Assembly: GCA_003290165.1 (NCBI GenBank)
Contig: QNQO01000199.1
Location: forward strand, 372,001-436,000
DNA: 64,000 nt
Source of the DNA: Berberis thunbergii
Taxonomy: Eukaryota; Streptophyta; Magnoliopsida; Ranunculales; Berberidaceae
Reading direction: 5' to 3'
Shown here: one piece after another, positions 36,922 to 48,257 of the stretch
Layout of the letters: each line of letters starts with the position of its first letter
Position numbering within the stretch: position 1 is the stretch's first letter
The notes under the pieces: model-generated
The model's database searches: none
What the model was told of the DNA's origin: nothing
The model's input: the letters and a program-made list of their open reading frames with translations, nothing else
Program-made: the position numbers and the translations under genes

Positions 36922-39062
36922 CTATATGAGAAGCACTGATAGAGATGACAAGAAGATACAGGCGGTCATGCACTGATGACCACTAGGTCGTGATCCGGTT
37001 GGAGGTGATGCAGCACCACCGTCAGAGTTTGGCGTTAACTTAGAGACAGGAGGTAGAGGTGGCTCGGCTACCTCACTTTCTGTGATGGCAGGGTATGGAG
37101 CCTCTGCTGGTGGCAAAAACGATGGGGAAATAACTTCCATTAGACTACCAGGAAGAACAGGCAGCATGTAGCTGGGTGTGTCAGCCATGTCTAGGCACTT
37201 ATTCACTGCATAATACAAGTTAATAAAGAACATTTAGAAAACTATCTGTATTAATAACTAATTTTACACTAGTTGGCGTGCATATGCAATTGTTCCCTTT
37301 TCAGTTGGATTTTAATTGTCCAAATTAAGCCTAGCAAAATATTAAACTATAACGCTAAGCAGTAGAATAGGCGCTACTTACTTCTGTAAGCTACAGCAGT
37401 CCCTGGAAAATCGGTTATGATACCATCAACTGCTGTTCCACTTCCTGTGGCATATGAGTTTAGCTCAACTATTGGATCTGAAAAGTAGTCCCATGCTTGA
37501 GAGACAAACTCATTTCTGAATAGAAATGCATAGACAGGAAGGTTGAATGAATGCAGCTTCTGTACAACATTGGTAGCGCCGGTCACGAAAACAAGATTTT
37601 TGGGAAAGACTGACTCTTTGGTGATGGCAACTGAATTTGCAAAGTTCTTGATGTCCTCAATAGTTGAGTTATCAGCAGTGCAAATGTTATCATCAACCAT
37701 GTACATGCGCTTGTACCTAGGTTGTTCCTCCTTGAACTTCGTTAAAACTGCTTCTTAGGAAGTCCACCTCAGGTGAGGAGATGTAATTAACAATAACTTG
37801 TCTTGATATAGACAACACATAACTTCTCATGCTCAGATTATGTTGTGCAAAAAACGTGTTGTACTGAAATTAAAAGAGCCAGAAAAGAAGAATTAAGACA
37901 TGATGCAGGACAAATGCATATTCTGTGCATTTCAGCATATATTACATTAGTCCAAAGAACAATAAAGATAAGATGGAGTAGTAAGGCATATTTGAGCATT
38001 TCAATAGCCAAATTTCTACGAATCTGAACCTCCTCACAACTAAGGACATCTGTACATGTCCATATACGCATACATTAAACTATTGTTTGTTTCCCCTATT
38101 ATAAATTTTGTTTGTTACTTGCACATAAATATTGCTACCCATATTACCATGTAGTCACACCACTTTAAAATCTATGTGAAAATTTTGAGGATCTAAACAT
38201 GGTGTGTCCAAACTTGCTGTCCAAGTGTCCAATCGTACGGACACAAGACTTTTCTAATTTATTTATCTTCTGAAATGAAGTATTCTTGTTACAAGGCTTA
38301 CGATCGAAAAATTAAGATATGGGGAACCACTATCTAGATGGACTCGAAACTCAAATGTAGTATAAGTTGCAATCACTAGTTCACTTTACTCACTTGAATG
38401 TTCAGCCATAAGCTCGGAGGCTTCAATTGCAATGCTACATCTTCCACAAGAAGAATTTGAAGTAGATTACCATCAAATCTGTTTGTCCGAGATTGGACGC
38501 CCTGCTTTACTGCCAATTGACAAACAATCTGTCAGTACTGATTTAAACACATTGGATTTTATACTTTGATGTGCACTCATCAATGAACTTAATGGAATTC
38601 CTAAAAGTTTTATAGTAAGAGGGTCTGTATGTGTGTACATTAAACAAACTTATGTTGCATATATTTTGAAGCAAAGAGTATTCATTATCCAAATGACCAA
38701 CACAACATTCCAATTGGATCTATCCCAGTAACAAAATTACCAAAAAATGTGGGTGACATTCTAATTTGGAATGAACACATGCCAATTGCCTAGTTCTTTT
38801 TAAGATGCTGAGTTTAGAATCAATTGATAAGAAATCACTTACAGCTGACATTTGTCAAGCCATTAAGGGTATAGTCAAGAGCAAACCATCCTTGTGTTGA
38901 TTCACCATTGACAAGATAGGTCGTATTTCCCTTTGGGAAGACATCGTCTACATTGGTTGAGTTCTCTAGCTTTATGTTGGGTATGCATATCCCTGCTGCA
39001 TCCTTGGTTAGTTGCACGTCGCACCAAAGAACCACATTCGGTACACTGCTCATAGGAGCTGC
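36922..39062 (-). pseudogene. Captured GDPD-like (SHV3/SVL-type) gene fragment
   Basis: Minus strand, four exons with GT-AG junctions: 39062-38843 (VVLWCDVQLTKDAAGIC, TYLVNGESTQGWFALDYTL), 38509-38394 (SRTNRFDGN, LVEDVALQLKPP, LWLNIQ), 37863-37382 ([28 protein letters not shown] stretch, then RMYMVDDNICTADNSTIEDI, VSQAWDYFSDPIVELNSY, VDGIITDFPGTA) and 37205-36922 (Pro-rich tail and a hydrophobic C-terminus like a GPI signal, then stop). Family members are GPI-anchored cell-wall proteins with two GDPD-like domains. Here the third exon fuses domain 1 directly to the end of domain 2 with a frame change at about 37743, and the signal-peptide exon is missing. Confidence 0.85.
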
Positions 39063-39559
39063 CTTAAAAAATAAACTAACTAGAACATTTAAAAGAAAAA
39101 TGAATTTCAAGGGAACCAGTTTTAGCCAACAGTTGCCCTGCTCATCCTTAAAAAAAATTTATAGGGGTGCCTGAAAAGTGTTGGCACTGCGAAAGACACT
39201 TTTATATCAGCAACATTTGATCTTTGATCAGGGATTACATGGAGATTGCAGGAAAAAAAATAAAAAATAGTTTGTTTTGAATATATATGAATCCATGAAG
39301 AGAATCGGATTCTTCCTTCTTGTGGACTTCAAAAAATTCCAATGTGTGCAAGTCCTTTTAAATTTTCTAAGTTATATGAATACTATAAGATAGCAGCCTA
39401 ATATTTACTTTAAGTAAACAGCTAATGGATATCATAAAAGACACAAGATTAGCAAAGCACTTACCATTTCCAGTAGAAAGGTAGCAATGTCATACATTCA
39501 TATATTCATTTCTATTTAACAAAGGAGTCTTAATATAAGCATTAAAATAAATAGATTAT

Positions 39560-40118
39560 GCAAACGAGCACACATCACCTTGTTCAGCATTGGACTGACA
39601 CGAATATCTGGGGGTCTGCAAAAATAATGCTTATCAGATGCTTTTGAAAATTGTAACAAACATCAAGTGTAACTGCAATGCAGATAGACATTTGTCACAT
39701 AAACATTTGTTTTTACTGTGGTCCACCTAAGCAGCCATGCCACATAATCCATGTCCATAAGCTAAGCAACAGGGAAATATTGAGCTTTCAATAAATATGA
39801 AATTCATTAGACTCTGCTTGTGACTTTCAAACCCACAACCAATCACAAGAAGTTGTATGAGTACAAGGTGTGTAACTTGCATGAGCTAAGCAAAGACAAT
39901 GCATGATACTGCAGTGTCATGCTTCATGGTTGTGGCAGGTATGATGACCTTGTGAGATTGTATAAAAATGAGGAAGTACCTCTCTTATATATGCAAGCCA
40001 AGATTGAATAAATAAAGCAGCAGAAGATCTTACCACTGAAGGTTTATCTAGTGCATCAGTGACCCATAAAGGCCTCTTGTATTTCTCACGACCAGTAAAA
40101 GTTCTAAGTGGGTCCTGC
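39560..40118 (-). other. Two exon-like pieces of unrecognised origin in the CACTA
   Basis: On minus, about 40112-40033 encodes DPLRTFTGREKYKRPLWVTD then ALDKPSV between an AG and a GT, and about 39605-39565 encodes RPPDIRVSPMLNKV. Both look like conserved coding exons but fit neither ESD4 nor GDPD-like proteins as known to me. They may belong to a third captured gene. Confidence 0.4.
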
Positions 40119-41640
40119 AGTTAAGATACCACAAAATATTCAGTAAATCATTTTAAAAAAACCATTATATAGGGCAAATCCAAGTCTTTGGCGAAGGTTA
40201 CAAATAAGAATCATCAATATCAAATGCTCATTCTCGATTTGAAAATCTACAAGCAGTTGGCTACTAATGAGGGTTGATGGATGAATTAAAAAATAAATTA
40301 CATGTGCAAAAAAATACTCAAGGACACTGTACAGAACCTTCCAGTATAAGTAAACAAAGCACACGTTTCAATATATCCTAGAAACGTTTTTTCTTCTTTT
40401 CTACACTAGCTTTAATGTCAAACAATTATCGACTGAAAATATTGGATGACTAAAAAAAATTCATTATACATAGAAGTCATGTTTTGAAAAACAGTATATG
40501 GAAATCTATCCATGAAATAACTGCTCAAGACTTGCAGTAGTTGTATGTTTCTAAAATTTCATCTAGAAGAAGGCCTAGTTTGTGGATTTTGTGAGAATCC
40601 AAGGGGAAAATTCTGAGGTTAACAACTGTAGGTAAAATGCAATAAAAAAAAGGAAATGAAACAGAAGATAACACAGAGTAAATAACTCTCAAAATTTACC
40701 TTTCAACTCAGGCTTCTCTCACGTGGAGGCTTTTCTCAAAATGTACACACAACTCTCTATTCACTAACGTCCTAACATTCTGGGTATATAAAGAGTTGGA
40801 CGCCCAACTACGAGTTCAGTCCAGTTAAAGAACACCTTTACGCACAATATAAACATACGAAACCTACACAAGGTATGAATTTTACTGTAACATCAGGCAT
40901 CACGTATCCAAATTTTATATATGTTACTGGCACATGAATGTCACCTGCAAGAATCCTCCAGCCTAAACTGATTAATTTATTCAACTTTCAACCTCAGGAT
41001 CTCTTTGGTTGTCCTCCTCCTGAAATAGGGCATGTGCTCCTAGGAAAAGCCAGAAAACTGAGAATCAGCTTTTAAAAACAACCATCTATGATGATGATAA
41101 AATTTCTAGCATAATGAAATTTACAACAGTTGATTTATCAAGACAAGCAACTTTTGGAAGATCAAAAATGCAAGTTTTGAGAGATCAATGTTATTCAAAC
41201 ATTGTAGAGCTACTCTAGTCCAAGCCAGGCCTGGTTGGAATAATAACGAGTGACAAACTGACCATGCCCACTTAGGGACATAACAAAGCAAGAGGTTAGC
41301 CATAATCACAAAATGCATCATTTCTCTTCCTCTTCCTCACTTTTGGAAAATTTTCTTGAAATCAAACACAACCTTAGTTTTTCCTAGTGATTGTAGGGAA
41401 ATTAAAGAGGCAGTGATTATAAAACAGGGTAGTCCATGCAAAAACTGAATAATTGGTCCACTTTTTTTTTAATTTAAAAAAAATATTTTAATATAAATAT
41501 ATATACTTATTTAATGTGAAAAGATAAAACTCTTGAGAAAGTCCAAACTATACTATTGCATTTGTCCTTTTAAATAATGCAAGGAACAACGTAAATAAAT
41601 GAATAAAGCTGGAAACTACACTTTTTAAATTCATAGCTAC
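40119..41640. other. CACTA interior, intron-like
   Basis: No coding resemblance. It separates the ESD4-like exons from the next cargo pieces. The final ESD4 exon was searched for here by eye and not found. Confidence 0.35.
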
Positions 41641-44600
41641 CTGCTTAAAAATGAGCCCCAAACCTCTGCTGTAAAAGTCACTGTACTTGATCATGAACAT
41701 ACCACAATCAGACCTATTTAAGATCAAAAGCAATTTTCAGATTCCAGATAATAAGTAACACCAGCAACAAAGACATCAACACCAAAGAACTCTAGTGAAC
41801 ATGGGGAATCATAGTACTTGTCATTATGGTCAACACAATACGTTAAACGAACATAGAAAAGGCAATTATCAGTACATCAGATTCCTTCTTCCTAATCGAA
41901 AGTTATTATTAAAATTTGACAAGTACCTTTGACTGTTTAGCATATAAATGAAACCATCATTTATCTAAATGTGATGTGATTAGGCATTCTCATGTGCAGT
42001 TTGGTAACTGCAAATGAATATAAAAGCATATGGTTGGTGGTTCTGAACATTTCATATCAGAGTTTCATATCAGAGCTAACCGACATCCAACAGCGATCTC
42101 GAGGTTGATATTTTATAATGGACGGCATAGTAGTAGGTGAATACAACTTCTTGGATAGAGGTTGACCTACCATTGGGACAACGTTGTCAGAATGAGAAGG
42201 ATCCTAATAAAGTAATTGACTTTCACTCCTTGAAAGCTAGAGCTTTCAAGCATTCGCCGGTCATTAACATAACAGAAATGTGGAAACACCTTTATAAGGA
42301 TTTTCTAAAATGATTAGAGATGATAGCTTTCAGCCTTTGCACATCCTTTGTAATAGATAAAAAGTTTCAGGAAAAAAAATGGATACAACAAACAAATCTG
42401 TATAATAATAAAACCTAAGATACATGTTTCACCATCCTGACAAACTACTTTGAAGTTATTATTACCAGTCACATCTATTATCATCACCGCCACTATTTTT
42501 AACATTTAACACTACTATTCTAATAACTTCTGTTCAGTAATAACTTCCCAAGAATATGGCATACAATTAAAGGTACTACATACCCATTCTCCTGTTCAGG
42601 AAGGTCACTGATATATTCATGCTGCCAAGCACTTACGTCAATATCTTTTGCACTCTTATCCTTAACCTCATCCACAAAATACCTAGCCTGCACAGAAAAA
42701 TAAAATAAAATAAAGAACCCATTAAATCTTGTATTAACATTTGTTATTGTAAATATATACAACTGTCTATTTGGACAGAGTCATTTGTTGACACGATGAT
42801 GCCTGAATTGAAAGAAAAATAAGAAAAATTTCAACGTAATTAGACTACCATCCCTGGATATTTCATATTGTTGGGAAGACTGGAGACATCTGAAACAGCT
42901 TAAGTCAGAAATGAGGGGAAACTATTGAATACCTTAACTTGAATATCATCTGCTACAAGTCTAAAGTCTACCAACTGAGCTAGTAGGGGGTCTTTGTTTT
43001 TGCTTCTAATTAGAAGCAAACTTTTGAATCAGAACTTTGACCCATTAGAGTGTTTGTTTTGTGAAGCAAACCTTGACTCCAAATTAGAAGCAAAACTTAA
43101 CTCCAGTAAGCACTATAAAGTGCTTCCTTCTTACTAGAGTAAGAAGCAACTTCTTACTTCTTAATGAAAACAAACGCAGCCTTATTGATATTGTTCTTAC
43201 TACATGTGCTATTAAAGGCTAGCCTACGCGGCCGCTTAAGCGTGAGAAATTTGCCCTGTTCGCCTAATGACTTTTGAAGGAGCTTTGTATGCTTTCCCTC
43301 CCTCTAGACACCCCACATTTTTACTTTTAACAAATAAAAAAGACAACATGGATATAAGGATGTAGCTAGAGTAAGGCGTGATTTGATCCAAGATGAGGAT
43401 ATTGGAATTTGAAATTTGACCTTAGGGAAGAGTAATGATTAGAATGAAGTTTGACATACATTATAAAATAAGGACATGCATGAGCTTAATTGGTTTGGTG
43501 GCGTGTAACTTCTCGGATACATGTATCGATCTTCAACACCGATGCAGAATGTCGAAAAATGTCTTGGGAAAAAAATATGAGATATGCTGGAGACAAGCCG
43601 AGGACACGCCTGTACAGTTTATTATTTACTTTTTCATCAATTAGTTTCATATTGATTTGTAGGTCAATATTGCAACTCATGTACTAACTTCCAAAATATG
43701 TTTTTCATACTTCTTTTTATTATTATTGTTATTTATTTATTTTATATAAAAGGATAAAATTTATTGAAACAATTCTCCTCCCTTGACCTTCCCATTTCTT
43801 CTTTGTGCAGGCTTGGAGGTTATATGATTTACTAGTAAATAATATAACATATGGGATTGTTAATGTTATATTCTCAATCTCGAAGCTTGAGGTTGAAACA
43901 ACCTTTGTTTTTGCTTCCATTTGTACAGCTTTTTAGCTGTTTCAATAAAACTTGAACTTCTTTCCAAATAAAAAAGGCAACATGAGTACAGTATAATAAA
44001 AAAGGCAACATGCTTGCTTTTAGGTAGGAGAAATTTTAATGTTGCAATAAAAGTATAAATATCAAGGGAAACATATATGAAATAGCAGAATACAGTACAA
44101 ATGATTAACTATTCTCTCTCGCCCAACCTAACTTACCTCTGATGATAAAACTAAGGCATAAAATTATACCATAAATGCTTTTCCTTCTATTGATAAAGTT
44201 CAGCAATAAAATACACTCTAAATTTCTAACAAACTAGTCTTTCATATCATAAATTGAGTAAAACAGCCCATCCAATAGAGATAAAAGAAATCTTTATTAA
44301 GTATGTTATAGTTTGAGAAATAAGCATTGAACTATAAGTACTTAATCACTTTGAACAAGTCCTAAATTTTTCGCTAATAAACTTCTCTTGCCTCTAAGTT
44401 TGGCTGGACAACCAATGATTATAAATCTAGTATATCCATTCATTATTTCTTTCTTAAACAATGTCACTAGTTCCCAGTTACCATCACGTTCATTCCCCGC
44501 CACAATAGGTGGCATGTATATGTGGCATACAAACTTAAAACAAAATATTCTAGAATGATAGGATCCTTCTTTTATTATTACTTACTTCAAAGCTACGAGA

Positions 44601-45509
44601 TGCTATCATCACTTTCCGTTCCTAGTACTATCTAAAAGGGTTGATGAATCTAATTTAATATAAAGTCTAGTAGGGGAAACCCAAGGTCAGAGGGAAGAAA
44701 GCAACTTCGTTGTCCTCCCCTCGGAAGGAAAGAAAAACTATTTTCTAGGCATTTTGAAAAGCAAGAGAATGGGGAAAGGAAAAAGAGTGGAGTATTGTAG
44801 CTGAACGATATATATCTAACTTATTTTTTAAACTTGAGAACAAAATTTTGGAGTCGTTGCAGATTGTAAAAGTATACAGTACTCTTTTCATAAACAAATG
44901 TCTCTAACATACCAGAACTTTCAGCACTTTGGAATCCCTGCCTCTAAGTGAATCAAGATATTGGAACTTTTGCTCCTTTTGGTTGATAATTGCTAAGCAC
45001 CAATGAATCTCCTTGTGAATGGGAACAAAAATCTGCAATAAATTCATTAAGATATGATGCAATAATCCAGGGCTTATAAGATAGAACAGAACTTGAAAAG
45101 AAAAGTTTAGAAAGGGTATAGATGCTTTACCTTGTCACACTCGATAAGGCCGTACCCTAACTTCCTTGGTGTAGTCCATCTTTTGACCGCTTTATAATCA
45201 TAACCTGCTCTCCCGCTACTCAACTACACAACAAATCAGAAAGAAGAAGAATAAATCCTGGCCACCAGAGAGTTTTATTGTCAATCAGGACTCTTGAATA
45301 ACAACAAAAATTTGAGCTGGAATTAACATTAAAACGGTGTCTTGTGTTGATAAAATTGATGTAATGAAATAAAATCTTTGCAGTTTGCATAACACGAGTA
45401 ACAGGCTAACCTTATTATAGAAGAATGTGTTGAAGAAGTGGCAGTTCAAGAACTTTTTCGGATCTCTTTTTTCTCTCTCTTTTAATAATTCAAGGTACAC
45501 ATTTATGAC
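41641..45509 (-). pseudogene. Captured ESD4-like SUMO protease (Ulp1/C48) fragment
   Basis: Minus strand, five exons with matching phases: 45509-45411 (VYLELLKEREKRDPKKF, CHFFNTFFYNK), 45223-45131 (YDYKAVKRWTTPRKLGYGL), 45032-44913 (IFVPIHKEIHWCLAIIN, FQYLDSLRGRDSK), 42687-42584 (ARYFVDEVKDKSAKDIDV) and 41713-41641 (SDCGMFMIKYSDFYSRGLGL). The catalytic triad of the Ulp1 fold is visible: His in IHW, Asp in YLDS and Cys in SDCGMF. Each exon is open. Missing are everything upstream of this core, including the substrate-binding start, and the last exon. ESD4 removes SUMO from nuclear proteins; whether this fragment is transcribed is unknown. Confidence 0.88.
42688..44912. other. Long intron-like stretch between ESD4-like exons, with a small MITE
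   Basis: At about 42985-43182 a segment has inverted ends (left GGTCTTTGTTTT, right AAAACAAACGCAGCC) and internal AGAAGCAA repeats, like a hAT-type MITE. The remainder is AT-rich and unassigned. Confidence 0.4.
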
Positions 45510-45554
45510 CTACAAAAGAATAAGAAACTCATGAATATCAAGCAAAAAACCCAA

Positions 45555-46163
45555 TTACTCTAGTGAAGTTTCTTCACTGATGACAAAACCAAGCAATAAC
45601 AATCCGATTTTTATCAAGCAAAAAACCCAATTTAACTTTCTCCCTAATCGATTGAGATTCAAAGTAAAACCTTCAATGGGGGTGTAAAACCAGGCTTCAT
45701 CATCAACAATCTTCTTCGGAAGTGGAGAAATTGATCCATTCGGGGGAAATTGATCCATTCGGAGAAATCTTCTTCTTCTCCTCTTCAGAAATCGAGCTGG
45801 AGAAAAGAAGAAAGTGAGTTCTAGGGTTTGCTTTGCTGAAAGAAGAAAAAAATAAGAAGAAGAGATCAACAAAGAGATCTAAAGAATAAGGAGATCTAAA
45901 GAAGAAGAAGGAGATCTTACCTTCTCTTCTTCTTCTTCTTCTTCTATCGTCCTCTCCTTCATTCGTCCTTCTTCTTCCCTGCTTCGAGATTCCGTTTCGT
46001 CTCTGCTTCTTCTTCTAACGTCCTTCCCTGTTTCGTCCTTCTTCTTCTTCCCTGTTTCGTCCTTCTTCTTCCCTACTTCTCCTTCATTCGTCCTTCTTCT
46101 TTCTTTCGAGAATATCTGTTTTTCATCAATTTTTTTCGCCAAAGTGTGAAAATCTCCCTCCAA
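45555..46163 (-). promoter_or_regulatory. GA-rich 5' leader with splice donor inside the CACTA
   Basis: On minus, 46163-45930 is a run of GAAGAAGAAGGACGAA-like units ending GAGAAG|GTAAGATC (donor near 45923). After a short intron-like stretch a 105-codon ORF (45872-45555) includes FLRMDQFPPNGSISPLPKK and resembles no family. The position, upstream of and on the same strand as the ESD4 and GDPD exons, suggests a captured promoter/5' UTR. A similar leader with the same donor lies in the Helitron at 6127-6180. Confidence 0.55.
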
Positions 46164-46197
46164 AGCACGAAACCATTTTGGCGAAAGTGTGAAAGTT

Positions 46198-46400
46198 AAA
46201 AAATTTTAGCTACGGTTTCAAGCCGTTGGCAGGTTTAGCCACGGTTTAAAACCGTAGCAACCCTTTTAGTGTAGTGTTTTTTCCCCACGGTTTTATTTTT
46301 TAGCAACGGTTTTAAACCGTTGGTCGTTATAGCCACGGTTTTTAGCCGTGGCAAATCAACCAACGGCTTAGAGCCGTGGCCACCTCCTTGTAGCTAAACG
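46198..46400. repeat. CACTA right subterminal repeat array with a second internal end motif
   Basis: Same units as on the left (TAGCTACGGTTTCAAGCCGT, GCAACGGTTTTAAACCGTT, CCAACGGCTTAGAGCCGTGG). An additional terminus-like TTTTAGTGTAGTG at 46264-46276 lies about 140 bp inside the true end, resembling an internal copy of the CACTA end. Confidence 0.85.
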
Positions 46401-46420
46401 AGTCTTTTGGTGTAGTGATG

Positions 46421-47988
46421 TATCGCATTCCACTGACTGATGGTTGTTTCACCCGGCCGAACACATCTGAGTGGATGAGTTGCCATGGTTCCTTGGCCCT
46501 AAACTTTGACTCTTGATAGGGGAAGTTGATGAGCTTTTCCGTACTGGCACCCAGCACAGACTGTTCCTCCTCGTACGTCCAGGTGAGGTAGACTCTTCAA
46601 CATTGACTTAGTCATCATTATCTTCAACTTATGATAGCTAACATGCCCTAGCCTTGCATGCCACAAGTCAGCAGTTTCACTGCATCGAGTCTTATCCACA
46701 TATGCTGAATCCACAGACATCACGTAGATAGACTCCAACTTTCTTCCCGTCATGATGGGTGTACTCGATGGCTTTAGAGTTTGGTACACCTTAACATCTT
46801 CCGGCCCGAACACCACATACTTGCCAGTTGTTGTTAATTGTGATACTGACAATAAGTTTTTCTTCATACCTGGAACGTGATAGACATTCTGCAATTGAAC
46901 TTGATTAGGGCTGAAGCATGGAGTGAATGTAGCCTCCCTAGTGTGAGCAATCGTCAATCTCGTGTTATCGGCAGTTATTACGACCTGGTCTCCTTTGTAT
47001 TCACATAAGCTTGACAGCTTCTCCTTGTCTTCAGTCATATGGTTGGAGCAGCTTGAGTCGACAATCCAATCTTTACTGTAGTTGACTTGCACGTCTTGAT
47101 CTTCAGCAGCCATGGCTACCTCATCCTTGGAGAAGTCAATTTCTTCATCTGAAAGATCCTCACGAACAGGCTGGGTAGTTGCAAAGGATACTTGGAAGTC
47201 CAATTCTTCTTCACTGTTGTCTTGGTGATTGTGAGACGTCACCAAGTTTCCTTCAGCTGTCTTCTTCTTTGACCAGCTGTCTTTTGCATAGTGGCCTCTC
47301 TTGCCACAGTTGTAGCAACCGTCCTTTCTCCAGTCGTTGTTGTTTCTGCCTTGTTGAGCTCCACCTTTCTTGTAGCTCCTCTCCTAGGACTTCTTGGGCC
47401 TGCTATCTTCTTCTTTATTTGATCTTACAAAATTCTTCTTTTTATACCCGCCCTTTATTTTGTTGAAGAGCGCCTCCTCTTCCTTATTTTCCAGAGAAAC
47501 ACCTGTCATTTGCTTAGCCAAACTTTCTTGATTGGCCAACAAACTTTCAAACTCCACAATAGAAGGTTGAGTTGGCCAACCACGAATGGCAGTAACAATC
47601 CTGGTATAGGTTTTAGACCATGGATTATTATTATTTTCATCCTATCTTCGGTAACTTTGAAGGCAGGGTCTAACTCTGAAATTTCACGACATAAAGTTTT
47701 AATTTTTAGAAAATAGTCTCTAATAGACATACCTCCTTGCTTGGAGTTCATCAACTCATTCTCCAAGAACTGTAGACGTGCATCATTCGTTCTTGAAAAC
47801 AGGGATGCAAATGTATCCCAAGCTCCTTTGGGTGTGTCAGCATCTTCTATATACTGAAGCATTTCATCCTCGATCGTCGTCTTGAGCACATAAAGCGCCT
47901 TCCCTGCTTTGATCTCCCACTTCTTGAATTCGATAGCATTCTTCTTTGGTGGTGGTGTAGTCTCACTACCACCAACAACCTGCCACAA
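46421..47988 (-). pseudogene. Copia gag, protease and integrase start
   Basis: Minus strand. gag (47988-47506, UBN2-like: ALYVLKTTIEDEMLQYIED, GAWDTFASLFSRTNDARLQF). A zinc knuckle near 47330 reads CYNCGKRGHYAKDSW, where the last ligand Cys is Ser. The protease near 47075 reads WIVDSSCSNHMTED, with Ser for the Gly that normally follows the catalytic Asp-Ser. The pre-integrase domain has LWHARLGHVSYHKL and [10 protein letters not shown], its His and Cys zinc ligands. The integrase start reads LIHSDVFG at about 46460 and breaks at 46421 where the CACTA begins. At least one frameshift lies between gag and knuckle and one at about 46500. Confidence 0.85.
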
Positions 47989-48240
47989 GTCCTGCCCTTG
48001 AAAGTAGGATTTTATCCTTGTTTGTCAACTCTTGTAATTGTGGTGATTAAGCTTTGTAAGCCCACCAGTTGTGCCAATAAGATCTCCCATCATGACAAGG
48101 TACAACCTCCTTTGTGCTACCGAGTAAGCTTGGTCTTACACCATTCTGCTTTACAGTCCCGAACTGTGCACGAACGATCTCCGACTAGACAATGTTTCAC
48201 CAAAAGTGAGAATAGTACCCTATGTATGAATAGGGTGAGA

Positions 48241-48257
48241 TGGCTCTGATACCAAAT
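48241..48257 (-). promoter_or_regulatory. Copia primer-binding site
   Basis: On the minus strand ATTTGGTATCAGAGCCA, directly next to the 5' LTR; complementary to the 3' end of plant initiator methionine tRNA. Confidence 0.85.

Larger units (their letters stand above)
36142..46417 (-). mobile_element. CACTA (En/Spm-type) element carrying host gene fragments
   Basis: A 10,276-bp element with 13-bp inverted ends CACTACACCAAAA (36142 on plus, 46417 on minus) and a perfect 3-bp target duplication ATG (36139-36141, 46418-46420). Arrays of palindromic subterminal repeats lie inside both ends. No TNP1/TNP2-like transposase was found, so it is non-autonomous. The interior carries, all on minus, a GA-rich leader, ESD4-like exons, two unrecognised exon-like pieces and GDPD-like exons. 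Strand is given by these cargo genes. It is inserted within the integrase core of the Copia element. Confidence 0.92.

Noticed and set aside
42960..42986. tRNA-like TAGCTCAGTTGGTAGA on minus
   Set aside because: No good B box follows at the right distance; too short to call.
36142..46417. CACTA transposase (TNP2-like) gene
   Set aside because: Looked for in all long ORFs of the element; none resembles it.
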